A stretch of DNA of 64,000 nt. Origin: Paulinella micropora (Eukaryota; Cercozoa; Imbricatea; Euglyphida). Below the pieces are notes generated by a model. It did no database searches and was not told the origin of the DNA. It saw nothing but the letters and a program-made list of their open reading frames with translations. Of this stretch, positions 44,463 to 63,525 are shown piece after piece. Position 1 is the first letter of the stretch. Every line of letters starts with the position of its first letter. Position numbers and translations under genes: made by a program. The stretch covers positions 774,187 through 838,186 of the forward strand of contig BJOX01000075.1 in assembly GCA_009731375.1 (NCBI GenBank), given 5' to 3'.

Positions 44463-46928
44463 TCAGTACGAGTGGGTGGCTGCCCCTGGCGAGTGTAGTC
44501 CCGCTTGCGCGTAGATGGTTCCTCGGACCGGGATCTTCATCGTCAGAAGATATTCTGTCATGACGTTGGGGTCAAGGGTCCTAGCCCAAGGGAAAGGGTC
44601 ATCTAGGTTGCGCGGCCATCCGACACCGTAGCTGAGCAGGACTTGATCTGCCTGCTGATTCCAACGATCGCGTTCCATCGGGGTCAACATGCGGCCCAAG
44701 TCCTCAAGCTGGTTTCCGTCGCTGATGGTCACACCAGTCACACGTGCAGCTTCGTAGTGCGTGATGCATCGGTTGATGTACGCCAAGAGTTGCTCTTTTC
44801 TGAAGCGTCGTAGATTGAGGGCTTGGAAAGCTGACTTACGTGTGTCATGTTTATCCAGACGGCGTGGATGAGGTCGCGGATGAACTGTAGCCAAATGAGG
44901 GACAACGAGCACCATACTTGCTGAATAGGGTCGGTGACGCGGACGAAGCGGGCCCAACAGGCGTCCATGATGGCAACTGTAGCTTTGTCTCCCCACGCGC
45001 GAACGTTGCTGATGGCATGCATGATGGCCAGTTGGATCGGCGTGTTGGCGACGTGGTAGTTGACCGCCAATTCGCGCGCGAAGGTAACGTGGTCCGGTCA
45101 CGGTACGACAGTCGGACTCGACAGGATGAACATGGAGCGGTGTGCGGGTGCGGATCCGCAAGGTCGTGACAGCATATAGATTTGGTAGCCCGAGGTAGCG
45201 CCTGAATTGCAAGAGCGAAGGACCATGCGTGGCGGCGAAGACTGGGATGAAGTTGCATCACCAGAGGAACCTCCCGAACGGGGAGCACTGGGTTGTGATT
45301 GTTCAGCGGGGTTGGCGCCTTGGTCTGGCAAGCTGCCGGTCTTGCCGTCGCCTTCGTTGCCGTTGTTGTCTTCGGCGACCTCCCCCACCTTTTGTTACTG
45401 TTTTCGTTCGTCTTCTCGTGCTTGTTCCGCTTCCTCCTCCCGTTCTCGTTCTTCCTCCTCAGCAAGTTGTCGCGCCACTTCTTCAGCACGTTCGGTAGCC
45501 TCGCGCTCTGCTTCTTCTCTTGCGATTGTTGCGGCATCTTCAGCAGCTTTGATTTCCGTCGCTGGAGGAATAGTTGCAGGTGCAGGGCTTTCCGGGATGG
45601 TTGGAAGGGTGCTAGCGCCTGAGCTGGACACTGCTGGTGTAGGTCGCCCTGTTCCTCGCGCGGGAATTAGTGGCTGACGTGCAGGTGTCTGTGGTGGACC
45701 AATGAGGGCCGCAATAGGTGAAGTAGTCGGGTTGAGCGCCGAACTTGAAGTGAGCAAACCAACGTCGTAGCATTGTTCGATAATAGGTATGTTCGGTCGC
45801 TGCGGGGACGAGAGAAGAGTACCAAGAAAAGATGGCATATCCAATGAACGATTTACCGGCTCACTTGTTCTACTAGCGAGTAGGGTCGACAAAGGTTGCA
45901 CCATGGGGCGGGGTAGCAGCTCGAGCCATGCGTCCAGTACGTATGAACGAAGCATCCGGGGACGGAAAGGGCATGTTGGGTATCTGGGGCATGAAGGATG
46001 GAATGGGCTGACGAAGTGTCGGTGCAATCGCAGCTGCTGGGGCTGAAGGCAATATCGGAGTTGACGGGGTCGTTGTAGCTGTTCTGGGAGTCGAAAACGT
46101 TGAAGGGTGGATCGGGTGGATCTTTGTCGAAGAAGAGCTTCCAGCGGGGTGCAAAGTGGTTGGACCAGTCAAACTCGGTGGGGGAATGGATGTGGCACCA
46201 ACGGCTGTACCCGACGGGGCAGTGAACGGTAATGACCCAGCCAATCCAGCAGTGGAGGCAGTAGCCGGGTAGTAGTTATGGAAGACTTCTACAGGGATGA
46301 TGTTGCCAATCTGGTTCCAGAGCTTCTCTGCAACTGCAGCCAGAGATCCAGTAGGTCCCAGGTACTGGGTGTAGACTTCAGTGTCTGTCCAATCGGGGTT
46401 ACGAAGGAGATCTAGGCTAGCTTGAGGGGCAATCGGGACCTGAGGTAGCGATGTGGCCTTGTCCTTATGGTTCTTTCGCAACATATCGCGTTCATCGCTC
46501 ACGTAACTGGTCAATAAATCGTAGATAAATTGAACGGTCTGGGTGCGGGAGAGATTTGCGTGAAGGCGAGTAGTCTTCCCAGCCTTGATTTCCTCCTGAA
46601 ATTTCTTGTCAGTACGTAGAGTGTCCGGACGAGAACCCAGGATGGGGTAGGGGTCCAAGCAGCGTCGCTTGTGTTCGTTGTACTTCGAGACTGGGTCGTC
46701 GTATCGTGACTGATTCCACATGTAGGCGTACCAGGAGCAGGCCAGAACGCAGAGCAGTAGCTGAAGGGGTCGGTGTGCAGTGGAGTAGGTGTTCTCCACT
46801 CTGTAGGTAGGGGGTGACCCTAAAACGACAAAACTAGACACATACTGTGTTGGTTGACTGCATAGTGTGTATGAGGGCAGAGGAGGGCCCCAAGAATGCA
46901 ACGGCAGGTGAACAATCTGTCGAGACAT
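44463..46928 (-). pseudogene. Element C Gag region
   Basis: Three overlapping frames. 46928-45873 begins close to the 5' LTR (MSRQIVHLPLHSWGPPLPSY) and has a helical YNEHKRRCLDPYPILGSRPD to FIYDLLTSYVSDERDMLRKN section, then Pro/Thr/Ser-rich sequence. 46027-45395 has a Pro-rich segment and a Glu/Ala/Arg coiled-coil-like end (EEAEREATERAEEVARQLAE). 45537-44463 ends with a capsid-like helical region (LRRFRKEQLLAYINRCITHY, MLTPMERDRWNQQADQVLLS). Position before the knuckle/protease supports Gag; sequence alone would not. Frames change at least twice. Confidence 0.55.
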
Positions 46929-47060
46929 ATGTGGTTTTGGTTACCTCTGTCCTAATACGTTGTTGTATAGCGAAGGAGAGGGTCTTTCCAAAACGATCTG
47001 TCGACAGAACACACCAACTCTGTGTGTGTAGTTTTCTCTTGAATGGAAAAAAATTCGAAT

Positions 47061-47680
47061 TGTGAGTTTGTATACAACTCTTCAAGTAGGCAGATACAAC
47101 GAACTCTTAATAGAACACTATAGCTGCTTTGAGTCCTTACTCAGTGTGAGCAGGTGAAATACCAGTAAATAGTAGAGAGGTCACTTCGTTTATTTACGTG
47201 ATTTCGAACTCTTGGCAGGCTTGGATGCAACTTACGATCAAGTGTCGAACGTAGATTGTGAGGTCTCACGTTCTCAAACGGATAGTGTCGCGAGTCTTCA
47301 AGTAAACACTCATAAACGGATAGTTGTCGGGTTGTTGGACTTGAAAATTCCCCAAATTGATCAAGTTGGGAAGCCTCAAGGCGAAAATGACTGGGAACGG
47401 AAAAGTATTGCGTTCTTCTGTGTATTTCCTTGTCCTAAAATTTACCGTAAAACGTGTTTCACGGGAATTCGGGGAAAAAGGTAACACGGATGGGGAAAAT
47501 GGCAATAGCTAAAAAGAACTTTGAACTGCCATCGTTTGAAATCATTTCTGAACGAAATCGATTTGAAACTAGTTAGTGAAGTCGAAACGTAGTGCAGAGG
47601 AGAATCTAATGAACCGGTCAAAAAGAGTGTCTTATCAACGATAAAGGTTTTGGCAGGTCGTTAAGGTGCTCATTCTGATA
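47061..47680 (-). repeat. 5' LTR of element C
   Basis: 620 bp; partner of 35280-35897. The sequence just inside it on the element strand (attcgaatttttttcc) does not match a tRNA 3' end that I know, so the primer is unidentified. Confidence 0.93.
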
Positions 47681-48478
47681 AATCAACCTGCTGGTAGACT
47701 CGGTTTCAGGCCGCTCCAATGCTAATCATCTATTAATAAACGGACGGTTAGAACTCCTGATGTGGACAGGTGGATTGCCCAGAGATGCTCTCTGCTGCCC
47801 GCCGGTTTATTGTATTAATATTCATCTCCCAGACGTCACCTGTCCGCGGGAGTCAACTCACTTACCAGCTGCTTCAAACGATACAGACAGTCCGAGTCTT
47901 TAATACCGCCGCGACAGTCAAGAATTCTTTTCAGAGAACTGAACCCCGCCAAAATAATGTATTAAATCATAAATAATGCTCTCGTAAATAATGCAGGCTC
48001 CACTTAGAACAGAAAGCTGACCGCACAGTGTAAATTCCTATTGTTATCACTAATGCCACTAGACCAGTAATTTGCACCTAGAGTTACTGTTTCTCTCTCT
48101 CTAACAAACTAACGTAAATACCGGTTATATATATGAAACCCTAGCGTTAATCCCATGACCTAGTCAACTTCCTAAGTTTATTAAATAATACGATGCGATC
48201 GTGACTGAGCTTGAACCGATCCGTGGACTGCTTGCTACCTCTGTGTAAGAACAGTGCTGAGACATATGTTCTAATAGATTCATTATCAATATTCATATAA
48301 TATCAAAACTTTCATGTGACTATGAAGATTGATAATATAGACTTGCAGCAGGGCTGCAAGCAAACGCATTTTAAATCGAATCACTAAATCTCAACAGACC
48401 AAAAACAAACTTTTATCACTTTCTGTTGAACATGACGTGTAGAAGGCAAAGCAGCAACAAGAACATGAAGGTGTTTCT
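47681..48478. other. Intergenic / SelT 3' flank
   Basis: No gene seen. Several ATTAAT and CTAAT-rich stretches. A stretch at 48335-48360 reads GACTTGCAGCAGGGCTGCAAGC, a short imperfect hairpin. Confidence 0.5.
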
Positions 48479-48528
48479 TTTCAGCACAACCCCGCCCCAG
48501 GTCAGGGGTTTGTGGGATCGCACGTCAT
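48479..48528 (-). promoter_or_regulatory. SECIS element, type II
   Basis: On the minus strand, 74 bases after the SelT stop codon. ATGA (48528-48525) and TGAA on the 3' side (48483-48480) form the non-Watson-Crick quartet. Between them GTGCGATCCC pairs with GGGGTTGTGC over ten positions, counting G-U pairs. The apical internal loop carries unpaired AAA, and CCCC-TGACCT-GGGG forms the extra small hairpin that defines type II SECIS. It would recruit SBP2 and the Sec-specific elongation factor so that UGA is read as selenocysteine. The lower stem is weak by eye. Confidence 0.8.
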
Positions 48529-48601
48529 ATGCACTGATCATCCACTTGGACACTGACCGCCCATAAATATTTGTAGCGAGCGATAAGCGACAGAGTGCTG
48601 C

Positions 48602-52178
<3,577 letters not shown>

Positions 52179-52644
52179 ATTGAGTGTGCCTGCATACCAT
52201 AGACCAGTTATTCCTTTTTTGGGTGTCCGTGTCTATGTATGAATGAGTACTTGAATGTATGTATGCATTAATATGTATGTATGTATACGTGTTATAGGGC
52301 GTGGCTGGAAACAGGAACCCTGTATTCTATTCAACTTATATACCTAAAACAGACTTTATACTGTCTGCTGACTGCTCTTGATTAAGAAAGGTTCTTTTTT
52401 ATTTCTTTTTCTATTTGTTTGAAACTAAGTTTCCAGTGTTTCTTTTAGTTACTTGACTGACACAAGAACACCAACAATAATTATGCGAATCAAAAATTTT
52501 ATCAATTTGTTGGTTGGATATAGTTTTCCTTAAATGTGTACGCAAATTAATCGTTCCGGCAAGTGGAAACGGCAAAAGCCTCCTTCCGGACAGGGGAGGG
52601 AAAACATTTGAGCGGACAGCGAACACAAAACATTTGTCGACTAC
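52179..52644. promoter_or_regulatory. Divergent intergenic region between SelT and VAMP7 genes
   Basis: The two start codons are 466 bp apart and point away from each other, so this segment should contain both promoters. I can see short TATG repeats (52253-52290) but no convincing TATA box or initiator. Confidence 0.5.
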
Positions 52645-56581
<3,937 letters not shown>

Positions 56582-56645
56582 GACAGCACAGACATACTCC
56601 AAGCGTTGCATTGAAACAGTTCTCATCGACGCTGCAAAAACCACC

Positions 56646-56707
<62 letters not shown>

Positions 56708-57524
56708 CTCTCTTTCTGAGCCTCTCTCTCTCTCTCTCTCTCACACTCTCTCTCTCCTTGGGAGTTGTTTACTTTCCTTCACACCTGTCGATGATGCGAT
56801 GGGACCTCTTTGACCCATGCACGCGGCTCCAAGCCAGCTGCTTGCATCTTACAGTGCGCGCACAACAAGCTGCAAACATCATTTTGGCGGACTTGGAAAA
56901 TTCGCAAGAGCATAGCTCTGCGAGTGATGGCGAACGATGAGATCAAAGTTACATGATTTTGCCTCTGGAGTCGCCAGTATTAAGGAATGACCCATGGTTG
57001 ATGGATCATGACTCACGACAGGGCGCTGGTCCTCCACTCAGCTGCTGACGGCTGTCCATCAACAGGATATATTCTCTCGGACTCCACCTGATAACCTAAG
57101 CGTATATCAGGTGTGACCCGGGGAAAAGCTCTACTGGTTCGCCGGCCCCCCTCCTCGCCTGTGAACACGCGTGAAAGATTGATTCCATGAACAGCATGCA
57201 ATGACCGCCAGCTAGCTGCTAAGCATACGGCCATAAGCTCTTGATGAGTTGATGACTGTCTATTTAGACGGCACTGAGCTGCAAGCCGACAGGAGCTTTG
57301 ACATCGCACTTCGCAAATGTGTTTACTATCGTCCTTTCTCATCTGTTCCCCTCCCTGTAGGTTATAGTTGTTATTTCATGTAAGACTAAGCTTGCTATAA
57401 ACATATCAGTAATTACCGTAAGTACCATTACTAAGGCTTGGTTGCTATACTTAAAATACTAGAAAATAAAAGTCAGGTGTATTGGGTTTCTTTTTAGGCT
57501 AAGCTAATTACCGGTATATGTATC

Positions 57525-57574
<50 letters not shown>

Positions 57575-57631
57575 CTCTCTCTCTCTCTCTCTCTCTTCTC
57601 TTCTCTCTCTCTCTCTTTCTCTCTCTCTCTC

Positions 57632-57664
<33 letters not shown>

Positions 57665-57693
57665 CCTCCCTCCCTCTCTCTCTCTCTCTCTCT

Positions 57694-57760
<67 letters not shown>

Positions 57761-58639
57761 GCACACACACACGCACACGCACACACACACTCGTGGAAGT
57801 TTAAGTATGATTATTACGGTTACCCAGTACTAAAATACTAGTGTACCAGTTTTTACTAATATTACTAGTACTGTAATAATTACACTTCTGAACTTGGCTT
57901 ATTCATGTTACCGCGGCGTCGGCGATGAGTACAGGTAAATTTTGAAAACATATATGTTAGTAGTAAATAGTGACTGTGACGTACCTGGTACCAATGAATG
58001 GTATTATTATTAATAATAATATACTGCTAGCGATATTCAAGTGCTAAAAGAAAATTGGTTTTTCTGCTTTGTGTCACTTTTTCTGTTTAGGGTCACTTTT
58101 TCGTTTTTGTATCAAAATTTTGAATTTTTGAAATTAACGGCTATATGCGTCCGCAAAAATGACGTAAATTTAACGAAATGTTACCGTTAAATTTGAAAAT
58201 AAAAATTTTAATATATTAATAGAAACGAAAAAGTGACCCAAAATTGAAAAAGTGACACAAAATCGAAAAAATAATTCTTTGTTGACACTTGAATGTCGCT
58301 AGCGATATTTTTTGTAATTGATAGGTGCATTGAACCCGACTGAAGTTGCCGAGTGTCACGTTTGACTGAAATACTTGGTACTACGTGACAGTCAGTGAGT
58401 GTCAAACTCAACAATTGAATTTGAACTGAGAGCCAGATTTCAGATATTTTTTTTTTGCGCAAACACTTTTAATGAGAGGCCAAATATTTACTACTACAAT
58501 GAGGCGTCGCCTCATACTTGGCACTAGGGTTATTATTAATATATTACTATCGTGACTGATATTAATAATAGTTTTTTGTGATTCCGAGTCAGGGTTTGGT
58601 GGATCAGTGTATTAATAATACAACCCCAAGGGGTCACGT
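56582..58639. other. VAMP7 3' flank with (CT)n arrays, no gene assigned
   Basis: (CT)n at 56648-56756 and (CT)n followed by (CA)n at 57520-57790. An open frame on the minus strand at 57342-57013 (HQELMAVCLAASWRSLHAVH) has no clear identity. A CTAG-rich patch at 57828-57880 and AT-rich DNA follow. Confidence 0.6.
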
Positions 58640-59345
58640 ACTATGATTACACAACGCCGAACTCTTAATAAAGATCTCTCAGTATGGCTGCATGAAGCCC
58701 CGTCCTGACTCAGGCTCCTGAGAACAGGTGAAATAACAGTAAATAGCAGAGTGGTCACAGTGCTTCGTTTATTTACGTAGACTTCTACTCAGGCTTGTTG
58801 ATAGCAGAGCGGTCACAGTGCTTCGTTTATTTACGTAGACTTCTACTCAGGCTTGTTGTGTCCTGCCAGCCTCTCCGGGACGAAATCAGGCCCGGGGTAT
58901 AAATAAGTTTCAAGTTACCGGATAATTCGGGGGGTGATGTGGGGCCACACCGTAGGCTCGGGAGTCAGTGAATCATCGGTGAGAGTCGGACTCATGCAGC
59001 GATATCATCAGTGGCCGGCCGGCCGCGGTCCCCAGTACTGACTAGACTCAACCGGCTAGCCTCCGTCACTGCAGTGGTACTAGCCTGAGTAAGTAAGGAC
59101 AACATCATCATAAGTTTATTTATTAATAACAGACTTTCACTGAGCACATTAAGACTATTAATCATCTACTTGGAAATCATGACTGCCAGATTATGATGAC
59201 TATAAACAAGTTAAAGGATACTGAAAGGTACGTCACTTCGCCATTTCCCCCTTCCTAAGTTTATCCCCGCGAAAGGCAAGTGCTCTTCATATATTAATAC
59301 TGTATCAAAGTCGTTCATTCAAGAAAAAAAAGCAAATTTCCCGGC
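58640..59345. repeat. Diverged LTR-like sequence related to element C
   Basis: The region 58655-58860 matches the element C LTR in blocks (CGAACTCTTAATA, CCTGACTCAG, ACAGGTGAAATA, CAGTAAATAG, GGTCAC, CTTCGTTTATTTACGT). A 58-bp internal segment is tandemly duplicated (58743-58800, 58801-58858). No second copy or pol sequence is nearby, so it is probably a solo or truncated LTR. Limits on the right are unclear. Confidence 0.7.
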
Positions 59346-59352
59346 CGAGAAT

Positions 59353-59734
59353 CTAATTGGTTGACGATTCAAGCTCAGTTTGGTGGACAGAAATCGCCTT
59401 CGGCGATGCCTTGCCAGTCCTTGTAGTAGTCCACATCCTGCCAATCAGCCCAAGATAACAAGTATGTGACATGCACGGATCTCGTGGCTTGGCGCGAGAG
59501 AGCCACCCCAGACCAGCAAAAGCTGGCTTGAGTGTCTCTCGCTCCCAAAAGTCTGAATTTTGAAATGGTGTGAACAAATGACCAAAAGGTGTGTACTGAA
59601 TTGAAAGCGAGCGAGTGCGCTGATACCAGCAGTTCTTCTTGCAAGGCCCACGGCGTTAACCGCATGTAAAACGTCGACTCAAACATGAATTGTAAAGAAT
59701 CTTCTGCGCAAACGCATGTAGAACGTGGACGCAA
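59353..59734 (-). other. Open frame of unknown identity
   Basis: A 119-codon frame, MRPRSTCVCAEDSLQFMFES, to WADWQDVDYYKDWQGIAEGD. I do not recognise it. A 55-bp imperfect tandem duplication (about 59655-59765) overlaps its start. It may be an exon of the fragmented gene at 60140-61015 or chance. Confidence 0.25.
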
Positions 59735-59788
59735 ACATGAAAGCTAAGTCATCTTCTATGCCAGCGCAAGGAAAGGCATGTTTGCGCA

Positions 59789-60137
59789 TGTATGTATGTA
59801 TGTATGTATGTATGTATGTATGTATATGGACTTTTCTTAAAATTATGCAAAATTTTTGACACAAATCCCGGGACATAACTGAATCGTGGTGCAAATAGAA
59901 ATAGAAATAGAAATAGAAATAGAAATAGAAAGAAATAGAAAGAAATAGAAAGAAATAGAAAATACGAGTACAAATACAAATACAAATACAAGTACAAATA
60001 GAAATACAAATACAAATACAAATAGAAATACAAATACAAATACAAATACAAATATATAAATATAAATACAAATACAAATACACATACATACATACATACA
60101 TACATACATACATACATACATACATACATACATACAG
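59789..60137. repeat. (TATG)n, (AAATAG/AAATAC)n and (CATA)n arrays
   Basis: TATG at 59789-59825. Hexanucleotide AAATAG then AAATAC units at 59893-60085. CATA at 60083-60136. Confidence 0.93.
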
Positions 60138-60139
60138 AC

Positions 60140-60348
60140 CCATCTTGACGGGATCGTCAGGCGCTTTACTGGCCTTGTCGTAAGACTCCTTGGAAGGCCC
60201 ATGCCCTGCCATCATACTGACCGAACCAAACAGAAAGACAAGTTAATTTAGTGATCATACTAACCAACCCAAACAGAAAGACGCGTAGTCCGAGATGCAT
60301 GCTGCATGCGTGTATGTATGTATGTATGTATGTATGTATGTATGTACG

Positions 60349-60379
<31 letters not shown>

Positions 60380-60643
60380 ATATGTATGTATGTAACGTCA
60401 TGTAATGTAACTAAGTAAGTAAGTAAGTAAGTAAGAAGTGCATAAGTAAGTAAGTAAGGTGTATGTATGTATGTATGTATGTATGTATGTATGCATGCCA
60501 TGCATGCCATGCATGTATGCAAGTACTTATGCATGCACATGTATGTATGTATGTATGTATGTATGTATGTATGTATGTATGTATACATCTATCTGTATCT
60601 ATGCGTGGCCTAAGAGGCTCATTCTGTACTACCACGAGTTTAA

Positions 60644-60674
<31 letters not shown>

Positions 60675-61015
60675 TGTATGTATGTATGTATGTATGTATG
60701 TTTCGCGTGCGAGATAATGTAAATATGTATGTATGTATGTATGCATGTATGTATGTATGTATGTATGTACGTATGAATGTATGCATGTATGTATTGCTCG
60801 ACCTGTGCAGACTGGCTCCTCCTGGCAAGAACCTATGCATGTAAATATGTATGTATGTATGCATGCATGCATATATGTATGCATGTATGTACGTATGGAT
60901 GCAAGAAGTTAGTATGCATGTATGTATGTATGTATGTATGTATGTATGTATGTATGTTTAACCCCGTGGGCTTGGCATCATAGCGCCCCCGAATATTGCC
61001 CATAAACTCAGTCAT
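60140..61015 (-). CDS. Possible short-exon gene on the minus strand (fragments)
   Basis: Several exon-like blocks stand out as non-repetitive islands between tetranucleotide arrays. About 61015-60962 is bounded by TATAG and GGG|GTTAAAC and encodes GMTEFMGNIRGRYDAKPTG. 60838-60809, between GCATAG and CAG|GTCGAGC, is a 30-base block. 60645-60594 includes KLVVVQNEPLRPRI in one frame. 60216-60140 (acceptor GGTCAG, donor ATGG|GTCTGT) encodes MMAGHGPSKESYDKASKAPD. I cannot assign a family or confirm joining phases. The first block is also present as three partial copies upstream (see repeat 60983-61590). Confidence 0.35.
60307..60957. repeat. (TATG)n arrays between exon-like islands
   Basis: TATG blocks at 60307-60395, 60460-60505, 60540-60585, 60645-60702, 60725-60800, 60843-60900 and 60914-60957, with AAGT at 60411-60456. 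Confidence 0.93.
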
Positions 61016-61275
61016 ACCTATATATACATACATACACACATACATACATTCATGCATTCATGCATACATACATACATACATACATACATACATGCACAGT
61101 AACCCGAATATTGCCCATAAAGTCAGTCATACCTGTATATACATATACAGATTCATGCATACCTACATACATACATACATATATACATACATACATACAT
61201 ACATACACACATACATACATACATACATACATACATACACACATACGTACATACGTACATACATACATACATACA

Positions 61276-61309
<34 letters not shown>

Positions 61310-61673
61310 CATGCATACATACATGCATACATACATACATAGTACCCCAATATTGCCCATAAACTCAGTCATACCTGTATATACGTACATACATACATTC
61401 ATGCATACCTACATACCTGCATGTATACAAACATACAAACATACATACATACACACACATACATACATACATACATACATACATACATACATACATACAT
61501 ACATACATACATACGTACATACATACATACATACATACATAGTGCCCCCGAATATTGCCCATAAACTCAGTCATGCCTGTATATACATGCATACATACAT
61601 TACAACATACATACGTATGTACATACATACATACATACATACATATACATACATACATACATACATATCGTAC
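60983..61673. repeat. Higher-order repeat: 45-bp core plus (CATA)n, four copies
   Basis: The core (CCGAATATTGCCCATAAACT then CAGTCATACCTGTATATAC) occurs at about 60987, 61103, 61345 and 61548, each followed by a CATA array. Spacing is 116, 242 and 203 bp. On the minus strand each core encodes GMT(E/D)FMGNI and is preceded by TATACAG or TATATAG. Confidence 0.85.
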
Positions 61674-61795
61674 TATGAATGTATGTATGTTTCTCAACGG
61701 CCTCTACATGTGTCTTCCCGTCGCTTCTTTCTTCTTCTTTCTTTTCTGTTTATATGAGAACACAGACAGACAGAAACAGCAAACGGTTTCATCAC

Positions 61796-61799
<4 letters not shown>

Positions 61800-61826
<27 letters not shown>

Positions 61827-61869
61827 TTTCTATCTAACTATCTCTCTTCTCTCTCTCTCTCTCTCTCTC

Positions 61870-61912
<43 letters not shown>

Positions 61913-62261
61913 NNNNNNNNNNNNNNNNNNNNNNNNNNNNNNNNNNNNNNNNNNNNNNNNNNNNNNNNNNNNNNNNNNNNNNNNNNNNNNNNNNNNNNNN
62001 NNNNNNNNNNNNNNNNNNNNNNNNNNNNNNNNNNNNNNNNNNNNNNNNNNNNNNNNNNNNNNNNNNNNNNNNNNNNNNNNNNNNNNNNNNNNNNNNNNNN
62101 NNNNNNNNNNNNNNNNNNNNNNNNNNNNNNNNNNNNNNNNNNNNNNNNNNNNNNNNNNNNNNNNNNNNNNNNNNNNNNNNNNNNNNNNNNNNNNNNNNNN
62201 NNNNNNNNNNNNNNNNNNNNNNNNNNNNNNNNNNNNNNNNNNNNNNNNNNNNNNNNNNNNN

Positions 62262-62289
<28 letters not shown>
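61800..62289. repeat. (CT)n interrupted by a 349-bp assembly gap
   Basis: CT repeats at 61800-61910, N at 61913-62261, CT again at 62262-62289. Confidence 0.95.
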
Positions 62290-62292
<3 letters not shown>

Positions 62293-62299
62293 GTTACAG

Positions 62300-63525
62300 T
62301 TGCGGTGGTAGTAAGGCGGTCGGAACGTGTCCTGCTGCACCGCCCTGCACAAGAATCCAACAAGCATCGCAGCATAAGCAAAAGGATGGGGAACAGCACA
62401 ATGCACCAACCATCATATGCGCCCTGCACAAGCAGCCAACAAGCATCACAGCATGTGCACAGTTGGGGGAGGAGCACACAAGCACACCAAGCATCATAGC
62501 GTTAGCACAGCGATGGACAACTGCGCAAGCGCACCAAGCTTCATAGTATGTGCACAGTGATGGGGGAGAAACACAAGCACACCAAGCATCATAGTGTGAG
62601 GACAGTGATGGGGGAGGCCCTGCGCAAGCCATCAAATAGCAAAGTTTGAGCAAGTGATGGCGAACAGCACAAGCCAGTAAGCGTTGTTAGCACAGCCATC
62701 AAGCATCATTAGCGCAGTGATGAGCAGGGGCACAAGCCAGTACGCATCGTTAGCACGGTGGTGGACAAGCCATCAAGCATTATTAGCGCAATGATGGGCA
62801 GGGGCAAAATCAACTAAGCATCATTAGTAATAGCACAGTGACGGGGATGAGGACAATCCACCAAGCATCATTAGCACGGTGATGGGCAGCAGCACAATCC
62901 ACTAAGCATCATCAGCACAGTGATGTCTTGCCCTGCACAAGCCACCAGCCATCATCAGCACAGTGATGGGGATGAGCAGAATCCAACAACCATCACCAGC
63001 ACAGTGATTGGCAGCAGGATAATCCAACAAACATCATTAGCACGGTGATGGGCAGCAGCACAATGCACCAAGCATCATCAGCGCAGTGATGGGGAGCAGC
63101 ACAATGCACCAAGCATCGTAAGCACGGTGATGGGGCAGCGGCATAATCCACCAGGCATTATTAGCACAGTGATGTATTGCTCTGCACAAGCCACCAGCCA
63201 TCATCAGCACAGTGATGGGGAGCAGCATAATTCAGTAATCATCATCAGCACAGTAATGGGTAGCAGGATAATCCACCAAGCATCATCAGCACAGTGATGT
63301 ATTCATTGCCCTCTCCACCGATGGGGATGAAAACAAGCCATCGACCATTATCAGCACAGTGCTGGGGATGAAAACAAGCCATCGACCATCAGCACAGTGA
63401 CGGGCAGGGGAACAAGCCACCAAGCATCGTCAGCGCAGTGATGTGGAGCAGGACAATTCACCAAGCATGATTAGCACAGTGACGGGCAGGGGCACAAGCC
63501 ACCAATCATCATCAGGAGCATATCA
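62300..63525. repeat. Degenerate 41-bp minisatellite
   Basis: About 28 imperfect units of the form AGCACAGTGATGGG(g/c) then AGCAGCACAATCCACCAAGC ATCATC. Adjacent cleaner units near 63041-63122 are exactly 41 bp apart. Unit length varies because of small indels and the inserted variant CCCTGCACAAGCCACCAGCC. Apparent frames across it are not genes. Confidence 0.88.

Larger units (their letters stand above)
35280..47680 (-). mobile_element. Element C: 12.4-kb LTR retrotransposon with Ty3/gypsy-type RNase H
   Basis: Direct repeats of 618 and 620 bp (35280-35897, 47061-47680) are about 98 percent alike by eye and flanked by a 4-bp duplication AATC (35276-35279, 47681-47684). On the element strand the LTR begins TATCAG and ends CTCACA. 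A guanine-rich polypurine tract (complement of 35898-35912) abuts the 3' LTR. Order on the minus strand: gag-like region, zinc knuckle and DSA aspartic protease, Ser-rich protein, about 2.7 kb of unrecognised coding sequence, RT remnant, RNase H, C-terminal domain. No integrase was found before or after RT. All coding blocks show frame breaks, so the copy is probably inactive despite similar LTRs. Confidence 0.9.

Noticed and set aside
57013-57342. Copia RNase H fragment (HQELMAVCLAASW)
   Set aside because: Only a vague resemblance to pol C-terminal segments; no catalytic residues can be aligned.
62300-63525. CRISPR or gene-coding repeat
   Set aside because: No spacers of constant length and no shared frame; it is a degenerate minisatellite.
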